Positions 27,384-36,257 of a stretch of 64,000 nt of DNA are shown in pieces (the stretch's first letter is position 1; each line of letters starts with the position of its first letter). This stretch comes from a virus: IMG/VR virus record IMGVR_UViG_3300036766_000194, positions 62,001-126,000 of that record, one strand, 5' to 3'. Below the pieces are notes generated by a model. That model saw only the letters and a program-made list of their open reading frames with translations, was not told the DNA's origin and did not search any database. The position numbers were made by a program, and so were the translations under genes.

Positions 27384-29674
27384 GACTGGACCGTCTCCTC
27401 TACGGTCGTAATTCTGATGTTGCTGTTGTTCTCATGTTCATCCATGTTTTTTACATATTCCAGTAGCTTCTCACTCATTCTACTGTTGTGACTATAATAA
27501 GAGTTAAAACTTAGGGTAAGAATAGGGTAATGAGTGTTAACCATCTCATTCCACAAGGCAGAAAAATCTATAGCGTGTTCCACTTTGAATTTTCCTGCCT
27601 GTTTTGCTACGCTCACAACTTCCCACAAATACTCCCCCTCATCACTCCCGTCCTGTTTATTCCACAGAGTTACAAACTGGAACATAGGACTGTTCAAATC
27701 CAGAGTATTTTTCTTGTTAGCATAATCCAAGAAATCTTCAAAATCGTTGTTGAACAGCTTGACCCTGTGGCTGAGTTTCATCTGTTTTTCCGCCGTCATG
27801 ACAATGGGGATCCTCTTCAAAATCTGAGGGATAAGTTCCGTCCACTGACCGTCGCCCATCTTCGGCAACTTTGTACCCTTCTTAATACCGTAAACCGGAG
27901 TATGTTGGGTAAGACCGAAAGCCTTGCTACCCCGGACGACTGAAATGTAGTCCACGAAAGCAGACCCGTTATAAAAAGGAATTTCAGCCACCGGGCAAAG
28001 AGTAGTGAAGTTCTCCACCCACACAAAGTACTTCTCTCCGGAGGGAAGTTCGCTAGAGAAGATTTTCTTCCAAGTCCTGCTCCAGCCTTTACCATATTGA
28101 GAGCGACCGTTGCCGCTCATGACTAAAAGTCCCCGGCGCGGTCCAGTAGCTTGGCCCGGCATACGTTCGTCAAGTTCGGGGTACTTTGCCTTGAGTTCAG
28201 ACATCTTGATGATCGGAACGCCACACATCTTGAGGTAGATGGCTTCAAATTCCTTCATCATATCTTCATGAGAAGAGTTTTTGTCATAGCGGCTGAACAA
28301 GTATACTTTCTTGAACCGATTCACACCACCGTCATCACCCTGGATGAACTGATGAAGATATTTCTCTCCACCAAACTTGATGTCATTGACAACGAAGGCA
28401 ACAGTGGGTTGTACGCTAAACTCTATGTCGTACTTCGTCAAAATGCTCGTGTTCTGGAGGGCCTCCACCTCAATACGCTCACGAACGTCGGGAGCACGCT
28501 TGGTGAAAAGGTTATGCTTCGTGGCCCACTTGGTTCCGCCGCTCTTGGAGAAAACGGAAAGCATCGTGTGGTGATAGTCCAACTCGTTTATGAAGGGAAG
28601 GTCTTTTTCTAAAGTAAAGTTGGAGTACTTCTTGTAGATTTTGCCCTCGTTAATAGCTGACTGAACCACCCCCTGTGTGGATCCGTCCGCCAGCATACTG
28701 AAAATCAAGAGTCGTGCTTCCCACTCCGTTTTGCAGTTTTCAATACGTTCCACGATTTCTTCCATCATCCGGGAGTAAATAGTGGTGAGTTCGGTAAGGA
28801 TAGCATCAATAGTAGTCTCGTCGTTACTGAGCATTTCACGCGATGCGGCAACGGACAATGAACCGATAGGAAAGAAAATGTCCAGAGGTTTTTCACTCAG
28901 TTTACGTTGTTCAGAGGACAGACGGCTGATGTCAAGGTTACCGACAGAGTATTGAACCACACCCATAATAGCGCGGATGCCGCTCGTATGGTGGGTGGGA
29001 GCCAGAGCACGCATACCCCAGCGGTCGGTCTTGATGGAGTAGTTTTGCTGCCGAACTTCAAATCCTTTAACATTAATGTTGGGAAGCGGGTTGAAGAACT
29101 CCAAAGCCACCCGAGCCATGTTCTCAAATTCCCAGCAATCCTGTGACTTGACTGGGAACTGAACTTCGAGACCGTTAACTTCATCGGTCTTATGGCTAGA
29201 CAAACGCTTGACGGAAGGTGTACCGTCGTTCTCAATGTAGGCGGAATAGATGTACTTCTTCCCGTTCCAAAAGGTGGTAACGGTAAAACCATCGGTGTAG
29301 CAAAACGGGGACTTAGACCCCAGACCCATTGCGCCAATCATGGTGTTGTCGTTGTTCTTTGTTGAGGAAAAATAGGTACAATACAAAGTTTCAATCTCTT
29401 CCGGAGCCAGACCAATACCATAGTCTCGGATAGCGAACCAGGGTTCAAAACTCGTGGGCAGGTGAAGGTCGAACGGAACCTCAGCCTTGCCCGCCGCGAT
29501 ATGGGCGTCATAGGCATTACAAGAGAGTTCCCGAACGATAGCGAGAGGTTTGTTGTTATACAGCTTGGAAGACAAAACAGCGAACGCCGCTCCAGAGGCT
29601 TGAATCTGGAACTTTTTAGGGGCGGAATTCGTTCCGCCCGAAATCATGGGTGAGCCTTTGCGAGCGATTTTCAT
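27380..29674 (-). CDS. rIIA: rIIA-like GHKL ATPase
   Basis: 764 residues. An HSP90/GHKL ATP-binding fold is clear: VRELSCNAYDAH (catalytic E and metal-binding N, about 42), RDYGIGLAPEEI (DxGxG, about 77), GAMGLGSKSPF (about 113). This and the adjacent rIIB-like gene identify it as RIIA. The promoter at 29698-29726 and leader GGAGGAACG lead straight into the ATG. Confidence 0.85.
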   Translation of the reverse strand: MKIARKGSPMISGGTNSAPKKFQIQASGAAFAVLSSKLYNNKPLAIVRELSCNAYDAHIAAGKAEVPFDLHLPTSFEPWFAIRDYGIGLAPEEIETLYCTYFSSTKNNDNTMIGAMGLGSKSPFCYTDGFTVTTFWNGKKYIYSAYIENDGTPSVKRLSSHKTDEVNGLEVQFPVKSQDCWEFENMARVALEFFNPLPNINVKGFEVRQQNYSIKTDRWGMRALAPTHHTSGIRAIMGVVQYSVGNLDISRLSSEQRKLSEKPLDIFFPIGSLSVAASREMLSNDETTIDAILTELTTIYSRMMEEIVERIENCKTEWEARLLIFSMLADGSTQGVVQSAINEGKIYKKYSNFTLEKDLPFINELDYHHTMLSVFSKSGGTKWATKHNLFTKRAPDVRERIEVEALQNTSILTKYDIEFSVQPTVAFVVNDIKFGGEKYLHQFIQGDDGGVNRFKKVYLFSRYDKNSSHEDMMKEFEAIYLKMCGVPIIKMSELKAKYPELDERMPGQATGPRRGLLVMSGNGRSQYGKGWSRTWKKIFSSELPSGEKYFVWVENFTTLCPVAEIPFYNGSAFVDYISVVRGSKAFGLTQHTPVYGIKKGTKLPKMGDGQWTELIPQILKRIPIVMTAEKQMKLSHRVKLFNNDFEDFLDYANKKNTLDLNSPMFQFVTLWNKQDGSDEGEYLWEVVSVAKQAGKFKVEHAIDFSALWNEMVNTHYPILTLSFNSYYSHNSRMSEKLLEYVKNMDEHENNSNIRITTVEETVQS

Positions 29675-29697
29675 GAGTGCAACGTTCCTCCACTCTT

Positions 29698-29726
29698 ATT
29701 CTACTGTAGAGGATGGAAAAAGGTTA
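29698..29726 (-). promoter_or_regulatory. Phage promoter driving rIIA-rIIB (TAACC-N18-TAGAAT)
   Basis: Minus strand: TAACC (29726-29722), 18 bases, TAGAAT (29703-29698), 6 bases, then GGAGGAACG. It overlaps the 3' end of the 29724 gene. Confidence 0.78.
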
Positions 29727-30044
29727 GTTGTTCTCTGTATCTATATAAACGGTCCAACGGATTTCTCCGTTAATGCTAGGAGCGATGTGAAAGCGTGCAT
29801 CACGGTCCGGACTATGCTTCGCCAAACGACGAAGTTGTCCAATAGCGTGCCCGCGATAACGATGGCTGGATAGACAAACAGAATTCCAGCAGTCAACGGT
29901 TTCGGGAAGCGTCCAATAAGTGCTGTGAAGAGTAACTTTCCAGCTGCCTAAAGAATGCTTAATCTCAATATGTTCGACAGGACTGGAGGAGGAATTGAAA
30001 CCTTCTTTGGCTGCTTCGGCAGGATACTTTTCTCCCATCGTCAT
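29724..30044 (-). CDS. Hypothetical protein
   Basis: 106 residues from the ATG directly after GGAGGAACGTT. Contains IEIKHSLGSWKVTLHSTYWT and RFHIAPSINGEIRWTVYIDT, a likely small alpha/beta fold. Own promoter upstream. No family recognised. Confidence 0.6.
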   Translation of the reverse strand: MTMGEKYPAEAAKEGFNSSSSPVEHIEIKHSLGSWKVTLHSTYWTLPETVDCWNSVCLSSHRYRGHAIGQLRRLAKHSPDRDARFHIAPSINGEIRWTVYIDTENN

Positions 30045-30061
30045 AACGTTCCTCCAGTTAT

Positions 30062-30090
30062 ATTCTACTTTAGATCTCCGGGACGAGGTA
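30062..30090 (-). promoter_or_regulatory. Phage promoter (TACCT-N18-TAGAAT)
   Basis: Minus strand: TACCT (30090-30086), 18 bases, TAGAAT (30067-30062), 6 bases, then GGAGGAACG and the ATG of the 29724-30044 gene. Confidence 0.68.
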
Positions 30091-30102
30091 GCAGTTTTCA
30101 TT

Positions 30103-30156
30103 GTAGTATAGAACTTCTAGTATCATACTACAGAAACCTCTTTAAGAAGGAGAGGT
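30103..30156 (+). promoter_or_regulatory. Two leader hairpins, the second covering a ribosome site
   Basis: GTAGTAT/ATACTAC (30103-30109, 30125-30131) and ACCTCT/AGAGGT (30136-30141, 30151-30156). The second places part of AAGGAG in its loop and stem, six bases before the ATG at 30163. Possible translational control; not proven. Confidence 0.4.
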
Positions 30157-30162
30157 ATATTT

Positions 30163-30426
30163 ATGGGTATATTTGACAAAATAAACAATGCATTTAATCC
30201 TAGAGGAGTAAGTCGTTCTGGAACTAATATTCGTCTATCCCCTTATCGTAGAGCCTGGCACACCTATTGGACCGAAAATGGGGGAGAAGGCTGGCTCGTA
30301 TTAGGTTCCAAGTCCCGTCGTCGTACTGTGGATGTTGAAGTGCCCTATCTATTCCCCACCCGTGCTATCGCTAGATCGGTAGCAAAATACATGACGCGAA
30401 CTTCTATGGTTCGTCCTCCTCATTGA
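30163..30426 (+). CDS. Hypothetical protein
   Basis: 87 residues, basic (GSKSRRRTVDVEV). Strong ribosome site partly inside a hairpin. First plus-strand gene after the divergent intergenic region. No family recognised. Confidence 0.55.
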   Translation: MGIFDKINNAFNPRGVSRSGTNIRLSPYRRAWHTYWTENGGEGWLVLGSKSRRRTVDVEVPYLFPTRAIARSVAKYMTRTSMVRPPH

Positions 30427-30444
30427 ATTGAAGATTTTGAAGAT

Positions 30445-30473
30445 TAACCTAAAATAAAAACACCCCGTAGAAT
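30445..30473 (+). promoter_or_regulatory. Phage promoter, leaderless type (TAACC-N18-TAGAAT)
   Basis: TAACC 30445-30449, 18 bases, TAGAAT 30468-30473, then AGGTAC and ATG at 30480. The predicted +1 is the start codon; no ribosome site is present. Confidence 0.75.
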
Positions 30474-30479
30474 AGGTAC

Positions 30480-30731
30480 ATGAATGACCGTGATCGTGTA
30501 CCTAAGATTGAGGACGTAGCAGTGCTAACCCCACTTTGTGAGCGGGGATTAGTGGCTTGTGTTCGTTTACGAGATGCTATTTCCTCTGAACAAGTCACCC
30601 GCCTAGCTGCTGACGCCGCCCGATATGAACTGTGGGACGCGCAACGGGAGTCAGAAACCGCAGGTCGTTTAATCCTTGAAGCGGGCTATCACGATGTTGG
30701 TCACCTTCGTACCCAACTTGGAAAATCATGA
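30480..30731 (+). CDS. Hypothetical protein, predicted leaderless
   Basis: 83 residues, helix-rich (AISSEQVTRLAADAARYELW). The ATG lies six bases after TAGAAT. Overlaps the next gene through ATGA. Function unknown. Confidence 0.55.
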   Translation: MNDRDRVPKIEDVAVLTPLCERGLVACVRLRDAISSEQVTRLAADAARYELWDAQRESETAGRLILEAGYHDVGHLRTQLGKS

Positions 30732-31003
30732 GAGACGTATTCAGTCCCAATATTAATCTAGAAGGCTCTTCCACCACAAGAGTTCGTCCTGCTACTCGGA
30801 GGATTATATCCGAACCTTGTACTGTTGTCATTATTCGTGGTGGTGAGAAACATCCATGTGGATTGGCTTCCCATTACGTCGTGGGTAGTAACAAATTTTG
30901 TTTGGAACATCGGGAAGTGGCATTTGCTGCGGCGAAGCGTTCTACACGAAATCGTGGAGAATTGAGTGAGAGGGAACTTGCCTTGATGGCGATTTGTAAG
31001 TAA
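30728..31003 (+). CDS. Hypothetical protein
   Basis: 91 residues, basic, with PCTVVIIRGGEKHPCG and a Cys-containing KFCLEHREV segment that could bind zinc. Coupled to the upstream gene. Confidence 0.55.
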   Translation: MRDVFSPNINLEGSSTTRVRPATRRIISEPCTVVIIRGGEKHPCGLASHYVVGSNKFCLEHREVAFAAAKRSTRNRGELSERELALMAICK

Positions 31004-31032
31004 TAGTCTTTCTTGGAAAAAGCAAGTAGACT
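31004..31032 (+). promoter_or_regulatory. Variant phage promoter (TAGTC-N18-TAGACT)
   Basis: TAGTC 31004-31008, 18 bases, TAGACT 31027-31032, six bases, then AGGAGAAAA and GTG at 31052. The same sequence forms an AGTCT/AGACT inverted repeat. Confidence 0.5.
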
Positions 31033-31051
31033 AGTGTGAGGAGAAAAATCT

Positions 31052-31291
31052 GTGAAAACTCCATTGCCTGTACAAGTAGGAACAACTCTGGACAGGGATG
31101 CTGACGTTTATTATGTCTGGCGTCGCAACGACGGATATGTTGCTGCTTCTGTTGGTCGTATGCCGACTCGTTGGGTCGGTGATGACGGTTCCGTCACTAC
31201 TTTCGAGGAACTTGGTCAGTATACTGATTGGAATTTGGCGTACCGACGAATTCTTGATGAAAATGCTGCGAGGCCTTATCAAGCATACTGA
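31052..31291 (+). CDS. Hypothetical protein with a duplicated, frame-shifted 3' end
   Basis: 79 residues from GTG after AGGAG. A 50-base block encoding YTDWNLAYRRILDE is repeated 64 bases downstream. Because 64 is not a multiple of three, the second copy is out of frame and the protein ends ARPYQAY instead of continuing to the probable older end (RAACCD). Confidence 0.55.
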   Translation: MKTPLPVQVGTTLDRDADVYYVWRRNDGYVAASVGRMPTRWVGDDGSVTTFEELGQYTDWNLAYRRILDENAARPYQAY

Positions 31292-31334
31292 TTGGAATTT
31301 GGCGTACCGACGAATTCTTGATGAACGTGCTGCG
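31221..31334 (+). repeat. Tandem duplication, period 64 bases
   Basis: 31221-31270 and 31285-31334 share about 50 bases with two mismatches (GAAAATGC versus GAACGTGC). Confidence 0.85.
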
Positions 31335-31569
31335 TGCTGCGACTGACTCCGGTCATCAAACCTGCTACTGTCCCGATTGCGGTCATCAGTGGTCACAACA
31401 TGAAATCAATGAAAACTGTGTAAAAACCGAAGAGGGTGTTCGTTGCGGTTGACCTTAATATCTTCCCTGTATCTTTGTCATTCTTGCTTTTGTTGTCTTA
31501 TTATCGTGACCCTAGTTTTTAGAGTTCAGATGATTCGTAAATCTATTGAAGATAGGAAAGAAAAGATCT

Positions 31570-32076
31570 ATGAACGTAAAAGTTCTTGACATTGTAAAGT
31601 GGTATAATCCCATCCTTACAATCCCCGCCGAAGCGGTGAGGGATTTCAATGGTGATCTTGCTTCTCTGGCTGAAAATATGATCGCCACTATGAATGCCTA
31701 TAACGGGTTGGGACTGGCCGGACCTCAGGCAGCAGCTTCCCTCAGAATCTTTGTTATGAAAAACAAAAAGGAATCCCTTGTGGCTTGCAACCCTCGTATA
31801 CTCATCCATGGTCCGGAAACTGTTATGGATGAAGGTTGTTTGAGTCTTCCTGGGGTATATAATCAAGTGAGTCGAGGCACCAAGGTTGATATGAAGTATA
31901 CTGATGTCTTGGGTAACGAAAGAGACATCTATTTGGAAGGACTTGAAGCTAGAATTATTCAACATGAAGTTGATCACCTGAATGGCATTCTTTTTGTTGA
32001 TCGCATGTCACGGCAAATGCGCTCCTCCACCCTTCGAGAGTATACTAAGAAATTTCCGCATGCCTCCCAAAAATAA
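31570..32076 (+). CDS. def: Peptide deformylase
   Basis: 168 residues from ATG 31570 (ribosome site AGGAAAG). All three deformylase motifs are present: GLGLAGPQ (canonical GxGLAAPQ with one Ala replaced by Gly), EGCLS and QHEVDHLNG. Cys and the two His bind the metal that removes the formyl group from new proteins. Phage deformylases are known, particularly in cyanophages. It fits with the tRNA and PTH2-like genes here. The last codons overlap the next gene. Confidence 0.92.
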   Translation: MNVKVLDIVKWYNPILTIPAEAVRDFNGDLASLAENMIATMNAYNGLGLAGPQAAASLRIFVMKNKKESLVACNPRILIHGPETVMDEGCLSLPGVYNQVSRGTKVDMKYTDVLGNERDIYLEGLEARIIQHEVDHLNGILFVDRMSRQMRSSTLREYTKKFPHASQK

Positions 32077-32476
32077 CGAATATCCTGAACCTATTCCCTG
32101 TAATCATGCCTCGGAAAAGAAAACCCGAGGACTCTGCGAGAACTGCTATCAACGATGGCTCTATTCTGTAAGCGAAAATTTCGTAAGAATCAGAAAATTA
32201 TTCGGAATCGTAACTGGGAAGAAAACGAAGAACGATACAAGGAAACACAACAACGCTACCGCGACAATCTATCACCGTTCTATTTGTAAAAGACCTAATC
32301 AAAGGGATGCGTGTTTTCACATAGACCACGATCACATAACTGGTGTGGTTCGCGGTCTCCTCTGTTTTAATTGTAATGCGGCATTAGGATTGTTTTCTGA
32401 TAACCCCGAATGGCTAAGAATAGCCGCTCTTTATCTAGAAGCCTTCAAAGTAGCTCTTTCTTTCCCACCACAGTAG
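32060..32476 (+). CDS. Endonuclease VII-like HNH protein with a scrambled central segment
   Basis: 138 residues from the ATG inside the deformylase end. The C-terminal half is a clear recombination-endonuclease-VII domain (HIDHDHITGVVRGLLCFNCN). Residues about 36-85 look unlike the family, whereas the alternative frame at 32155-32288 encodes a typical charged helix (KRKFRKNQKIIRNRNW...). Two compensating frameshifts are suspected. If active, it cleaves branched DNA. Confidence 0.65.
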   Translation: MPPKNNEYPEPIPCNHASEKKTRGLCENCYQRWLYSVSENFVRIRKLFGIVTGKKTKNDTRKHNNATATIYHRSICKRPNQRDACFHIDHDHITGVVRGLLCFNCNAALGLFSDNPEWLRIAALYLEAFKVALSFPPQ

Positions 32477-32479
32477 AAT
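32451..32479 (+). promoter_or_regulatory. Phage promoter, leaderless type (TAGCT-N18-TAGAAT)
   Basis: TAGCT 32451-32455, 18 bases, TAGAAT 32474-32479, ACTGAT, then the ATG of pnk at 32486. Confidence 0.75.
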
Positions 32480-32485
32480 ACTGAT

Positions 32486-33334
32486 ATGAAAACTCTCACC
32501 CTCATGATTGGCGAAAGCGGTTCTGGAAAATCTACCATTGCCAAGACCATGCTTGATCGTTATACTCTTCGCGTCAATCGGGATAGTATTCGCAAGATGC
32601 TCTTTGAGACTTGGAACGCCCGGTACGAAAAGATTGTTGAAAAGCTCGAATTTGAGGCGGCAGGGCAGGCGTTAGACGCTGGATTCAATGTCATTGTGGA
32701 TGACCTGAATATCAATTCCAGGACTCGTCAACAGTGGGAAGAGTTTGCCAAGAAAAAGGGAGCAGAGTTCTGTAAATATGAAGTGAATGTCTCCCTTGAC
32801 GAGTGCGTTCGTCGTGATAGCCACCGTGAGGGTAGGGACCGTGTGGGTCGGTCTGTAATCACCAAGCAATTCATCCGTAACGAACGTCCTGAAGTGTTTA
32901 AAAACACCCCTACAGTTTTGGTGGATGTTGACGGTACTCTGGCAGATTGTGAAGGCGTGCGTTCCCCCTATGACGAGTCCCGCGTGGGCGAGGACAAGGT
33001 CCATTGGAACATCGCGAGGATGGTTTGCGAGGAGTCTCGTGAGAATCAAATTATCATCGTTTCTGGCCGTCACGAAGACTGTGGTCCGGACACTGAGGAC
33101 TGGTTGCTCCATAAGGCCAGAGTTCCTTTCCAGGGATTGCTCATGCGTAACCGGGGCGACTTCCTCTCCAGCGACGTCATCGTTAAGGAAAAACTCCTCG
33201 CCATGATATTGAAGTATGTGGACAAGGCGAACATCCGGTTGGTCATTGATGACAGACCCCGCGTAATTCGATTTTGGAGAAGTGTTGGTTTGACCGTTTT
33301 TGCGGCTAGGGGTGAGGATCTTGAAGATTTTTAA
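32486..33334 (+). CDS. pnk: Polynucleotide kinase/3'-phosphatase (T4 Pnk-like)
   Basis: 282 residues. The N-terminal kinase has P-loop GESGSGKST (8-16) and R-x-S/D features (VNRDSIRKML, DDLNINSR). The C-terminal HAD phosphatase has DVDGTLAD (about 149) and IDDRPRV near the end. It phosphorylates 5'-OH and removes 3'-phosphate ends, preparing RNA or DNA for sealing by the downstream RNA ligase. It is likely the first gene of a transcript that begins at its own ATG. Confidence 0.92.
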   Translation: MKTLTLMIGESGSGKSTIAKTMLDRYTLRVNRDSIRKMLFETWNARYEKIVEKLEFEAAGQALDAGFNVIVDDLNINSRTRQQWEEFAKKKGAEFCKYEVNVSLDECVRRDSHREGRDRVGRSVITKQFIRNERPEVFKNTPTVLVDVDGTLADCEGVRSPYDESRVGEDKVHWNIARMVCEESRENQIIIVSGRHEDCGPDTEDWLLHKARVPFQGLLMRNRGDFLSSDVIVKEKLLAMILKYVDKANIRLVIDDRPRVIRFWRSVGLTVFAARGEDLEDF

Positions 33335-35660
33335 TCACGTGGTCAATGATTTCACAACGACTTATTTGCGCGACATTCTCGATATTGAAAAGCTCGAAGA
33401 ACACGTTACCAATGGTGTCATTCGTTGCCAGGATCACCCGCTCTACCCCCGTCTGACGATATTGAACTACACTGAGAAAGCTCAGTTTGATCGTATTTGG
33501 GACAGCGTAACATCTGTCTGCCGGGGCTTGATTGTTGAGACTTCCCTACAGGTTGGCCCAGTACCGAGTAATCCGTTTGACGGAGCACGGGTCATCGCCC
33601 GTGCCTTCAACAAATTCCACAACCTGAACACAGAATATGTTCCAGAGACGATGGAAGAAAATCTTATCGGTATTCCGGAAGTAACCGATAAGCTGGATGG
33701 GTGTTTTCTAGGAAATACACTTCTCAATCTGTGGGATGGCGGAACAATCACAATTCGTGAGGTAGTTAAAAATCGTCTAAAAGTCAAACTCGTGGGTGCG
33801 GATGTTGCAGGAAGACTTGTCCCCACAGAAATTGTGGACTGGTTTGACAATGGAATTAAGGACCAGTGGCTTCTTTTGACAGTGGATTGTTTACCTTCTT
33901 TGAAATCAGGCTGTAGGACGGGAAACCATATTCCTGTAACACCCAATCACAGAATTCTTTTGAATGGAAGGTACCAACCCGCAGCTTACGCAAAAGTTGG
34001 AGATCTAGTTTCAACTCAGGAACTCCGACCTGATAACGCTGTGTTGGAACTTATAAGGGCAGGCCTCCTGGGAGATGGGTCGTTGTCTAAAAACGGAACA
34101 CATTCTTACTCTTATGGGGAAAATCATAAACAAGAGCACCTAGAGTATGTAAAGGAAATCCGTCTCTGGTTGGGTGAATGTGCCATTCAGGGAAAATCCA
34201 AGGTCTCTGGGCATGGCACCATAATGGAGCAAGCCAACTCTAAAGCCTACACATGGTTAGAAAGGATACGACAACTTTGGTACCCGAATGGAACAAAAGT
34301 TGTTCCTAAGGATTTATCTTGGATGAATAATTTTTGTGTGGCAAAGTGGTACATGGACGACGGTTCTCTTCAACACGATGAAAGACAGAAAGATCGTGCT
34401 CATTTTGCTACCAATGGTTTCAAAAAGAAGGACTGTGAAAGACTAGGTGTCAAGTTGCGTGAATTATATGGTGTAGACTACAGGTTGTCAGAAGATAATC
34501 GTGGAGGTTCAACCTGGTCAGTTAGACTTAACGCCGGAAAGAATGGGGAAATTGACAAGTTTTGGAAAGCAATTGCCGCTCATATAGTACCCTGTTTGCG
34601 ATACAAACTTCCTAAAGAATACAGAAATGTAAAGTATTCAGGTCATACTCCAGGTAAAGAAATACGAGAAAAGAGAGATGTTAAAATTCTTAGGATCTCC
34701 AAACTGACAGGAGACCAGAAAACTGCCACTCACAGCTATTTCCGTTCTGGTTGTAAGGGATTTGACATTAAAACCACTACAGGCAATTATATGGTAAGGG
34801 GTGTATTGGTTCATAATTCTCTAGGTATTGTCTTTCCCTATGACAACCAATGGCACGTAGCTACACGGGGGTCTTTTGACTCTGACCAGGCGCGATGGGC
34901 AACGGCATTCTTGCGCGAGCATTTGAATGTGACGGAACTCCTTCACCCGGATGAGCCGTTTCCGAAGGGCTATACCCCGGTCTGCGAAATTATCTACGCG
35001 GCCAACCGCATTGTCGTTTCCTACGACTTTGAAGGACTCGTGCTGCTTGCCTTTGTTGGTCCTAACGACGCTTATGAGATGCCTCGCGCTATGGCGGAAC
35101 GCGCTGCCGTGTTGGTCGGACTGCCGATCGTAAAGAAATTCAAGAAGACTTTATCCGAATGTGTCAAGGAAAACATTCCCAACACAGAAGGATATGTTCT
35201 TACCTATCCGAATGGGGTGAAAGTAAAGGTGAAGTTTGAGGAGTACGTTCGCCTTCACCGTATACTCACCGGGTTGTCTCCCATTGCTGTCTGGGAGATG
35301 ATGAAGAATAGTCAGGATTCTGAAATTGACCGTCTGCTTGAAGACCCCAAGATTCCCGAAGGATTTAAGACTTGGCTGAAGAAGTGGGACGCTAAGTTGT
35401 CGGAAGATTTCAGTAAGATTGAGGATACTACCTACAAGCTACACACTCTTGTGAAGGAAGCAGGCCTCATTCGGGAGAAATATTCCCGTGAAGAACGTAA
35501 AGCATTAGCCGAATTCATCATTAGGACAGTAGAAGATATAACATACCAGAAGGGGCTTCAGTTTGCTCTCGCCGACGGTAAGTCTATCATCCAGGAAATC
35601 TGGGAGTACATTCGTCCTAACGGTAAGGCTATTGACACTTTCAAAAAGGAAGGCGAATGA
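33312..35660 (+). CDS. rnlA: T4 Rnl1-like RNA ligase interrupted by an intein
   Basis: Exteins together make about 410 residues of an Rnl1-type ligase: CRGLIVE, FNKFHNLNTE, motif I TDKLDG/SLG, WHVATRGSF, CEIIYAANRIV (motif III region) and NTEGYVL (motif IV). Motif I is split by a 372-residue intein between Gly and Ser. The start is uncertain: GTG 33312, TTG 33321 or TTG 33300, all overlapping the end of pnk. With Pnk it forms the classic tRNA-repair pair that counters host anticodon nucleases. Confidence 0.88.
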   Translation: MRILKIFNHVVNDFTTTYLRDILDIEKLEEHVTNGVIRCQDHPLYPRLTILNYTEKAQFDRIWDSVTSVCRGLIVETSLQVGPVPSNPFDGARVIARAFNKFHNLNTEYVPETMEENLIGIPEVTDKLDGCFLGNTLLNLWDGGTITIREVVKNRLKVKLVGADVAGRLVPTEIVDWFDNGIKDQWLLLTVDCLPSLKSGCRTGNHIPVTPNHRILLNGRYQPAAYAKVGDLVSTQELRPDNAVLELIRAGLLGDGSLSKNGTHSYSYGENHKQEHLEYVKEIRLWLGECAIQGKSKVSGHGTIMEQANSKAYTWLERIRQLWYPNGTKVVPKDLSWMNNFCVAKWYMDDGSLQHDERQKDRAHFATNGFKKKDCERLGVKLRELYGVDYRLSEDNRGGSTWSVRLNAGKNGEIDKFWKAIAAHIVPCLRYKLPKEYRNVKYSGHTPGKEIREKRDVKILRISKLTGDQKTATHSYFRSGCKGFDIKTTTGNYMVRGVLVHNSLGIVFPYDNQWHVATRGSFDSDQARWATAFLREHLNVTELLHPDEPFPKGYTPVCEIIYAANRIVVSYDFEGLVLLAFVGPNDAYEMPRAMAERAAVLVGLPIVKKFKKTLSECVKENIPNTEGYVLTYPNGVKVKVKFEEYVRLHRILTGLSPIAVWEMMKNSQDSEIDRLLEDPKIPEGFKTWLKKWDAKLSEDFSKIEDTTYKLHTLVKEAGLIREKYSREERKALAEFIIRTVEDITYQKGLQFALADGKSIIQEIWEYIRPNGKAIDTFKKEGE
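33702..34817 (+). other. Intein in RNA ligase motif I (372 residues)
   Basis: Starts with Cys directly after KLDG (CFLGNTLLNL) and ends VLVHN before a +1 Ser. Block B is TPNHRI, and LAGLIDADG motifs are LIRAGLLGDGS and VAKWYMDDGS, both with acidic residues. A standard class 1 intein with a probably active homing endonuclease. Confidence 0.9.
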
Positions 35661-35735
35661 TGACGGTAGAAGTGATTGAATCAAATAATATTTGCCCAAA
35701 ATGGCAGAAAGTGAGCAGTAAATAAAACATAATCC

Positions 35736-36257
35736 ATGGAACCCATTTATCTTTTTCACGACCAGGGAGAAGGTCCCGATACACTAGAGAGATTTGAGGA
35801 CCTTCTCAAAAATGCTCTCCCTGAGACAAAGTACATTCGGCCTTATTTACCCCATATTCATCCGGGAGTATCTGCTGAAGATTCTTTTGCTAGAATTTCC
35901 TCTAAGTTCAACTTCCCTGAAAAATCCGTAATTATTGGGGTGGGATTAGGCGGCCTAATTGCTGCCAAATATCAAGAGAATAGACCTGATATGAGAGTTA
36001 TTGCTCTTGCTTCTCCCACTAATGCTCATGGTTTGTCTCTAAAAATTAAGATGGACAACCGTATGGCAATCTATTCATCTAGAGATGAGAAGATCAAGCC
36101 CTACACAAATTGGCCGGAATTCTCCCACCAAGCCTACGAGTATACTCCTTTACTTTTTCACGACGTGGAAAGTAGTCGTTATATGCTCTCCTATTTGATC
36201 AAGATGTATCTTGTAGGAGGGGATGTAGAAAAGGAAATAAATGGGACTCATTCTTGA
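35736..36257 (+). CDS. Alpha/beta-hydrolase-like protein lacking the nucleophile Ser
   Basis: 173 residues. FHDQGEGPDT, then the elbow IIGVGLGGLIAAK where GxSxG is expected, and a late His region (LLFHDVES). The nucleophile position is Gly, so it is probably not a normal esterase. Spacing fits small RBBP9/YdeN-type hydrolases. Overlaps the next gene by 17 bases. Confidence 0.5.
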   Translation: MEPIYLFHDQGEGPDTLERFEDLLKNALPETKYIRPYLPHIHPGVSAEDSFARISSKFNFPEKSVIIGVGLGGLIAAKYQENRPDMRVIALASPTNAHGLSLKIKMDNRMAIYSSRDEKIKPYTNWPEFSHQAYEYTPLLFHDVESSRYMLSYLIKMYLVGGDVEKEINGTHS

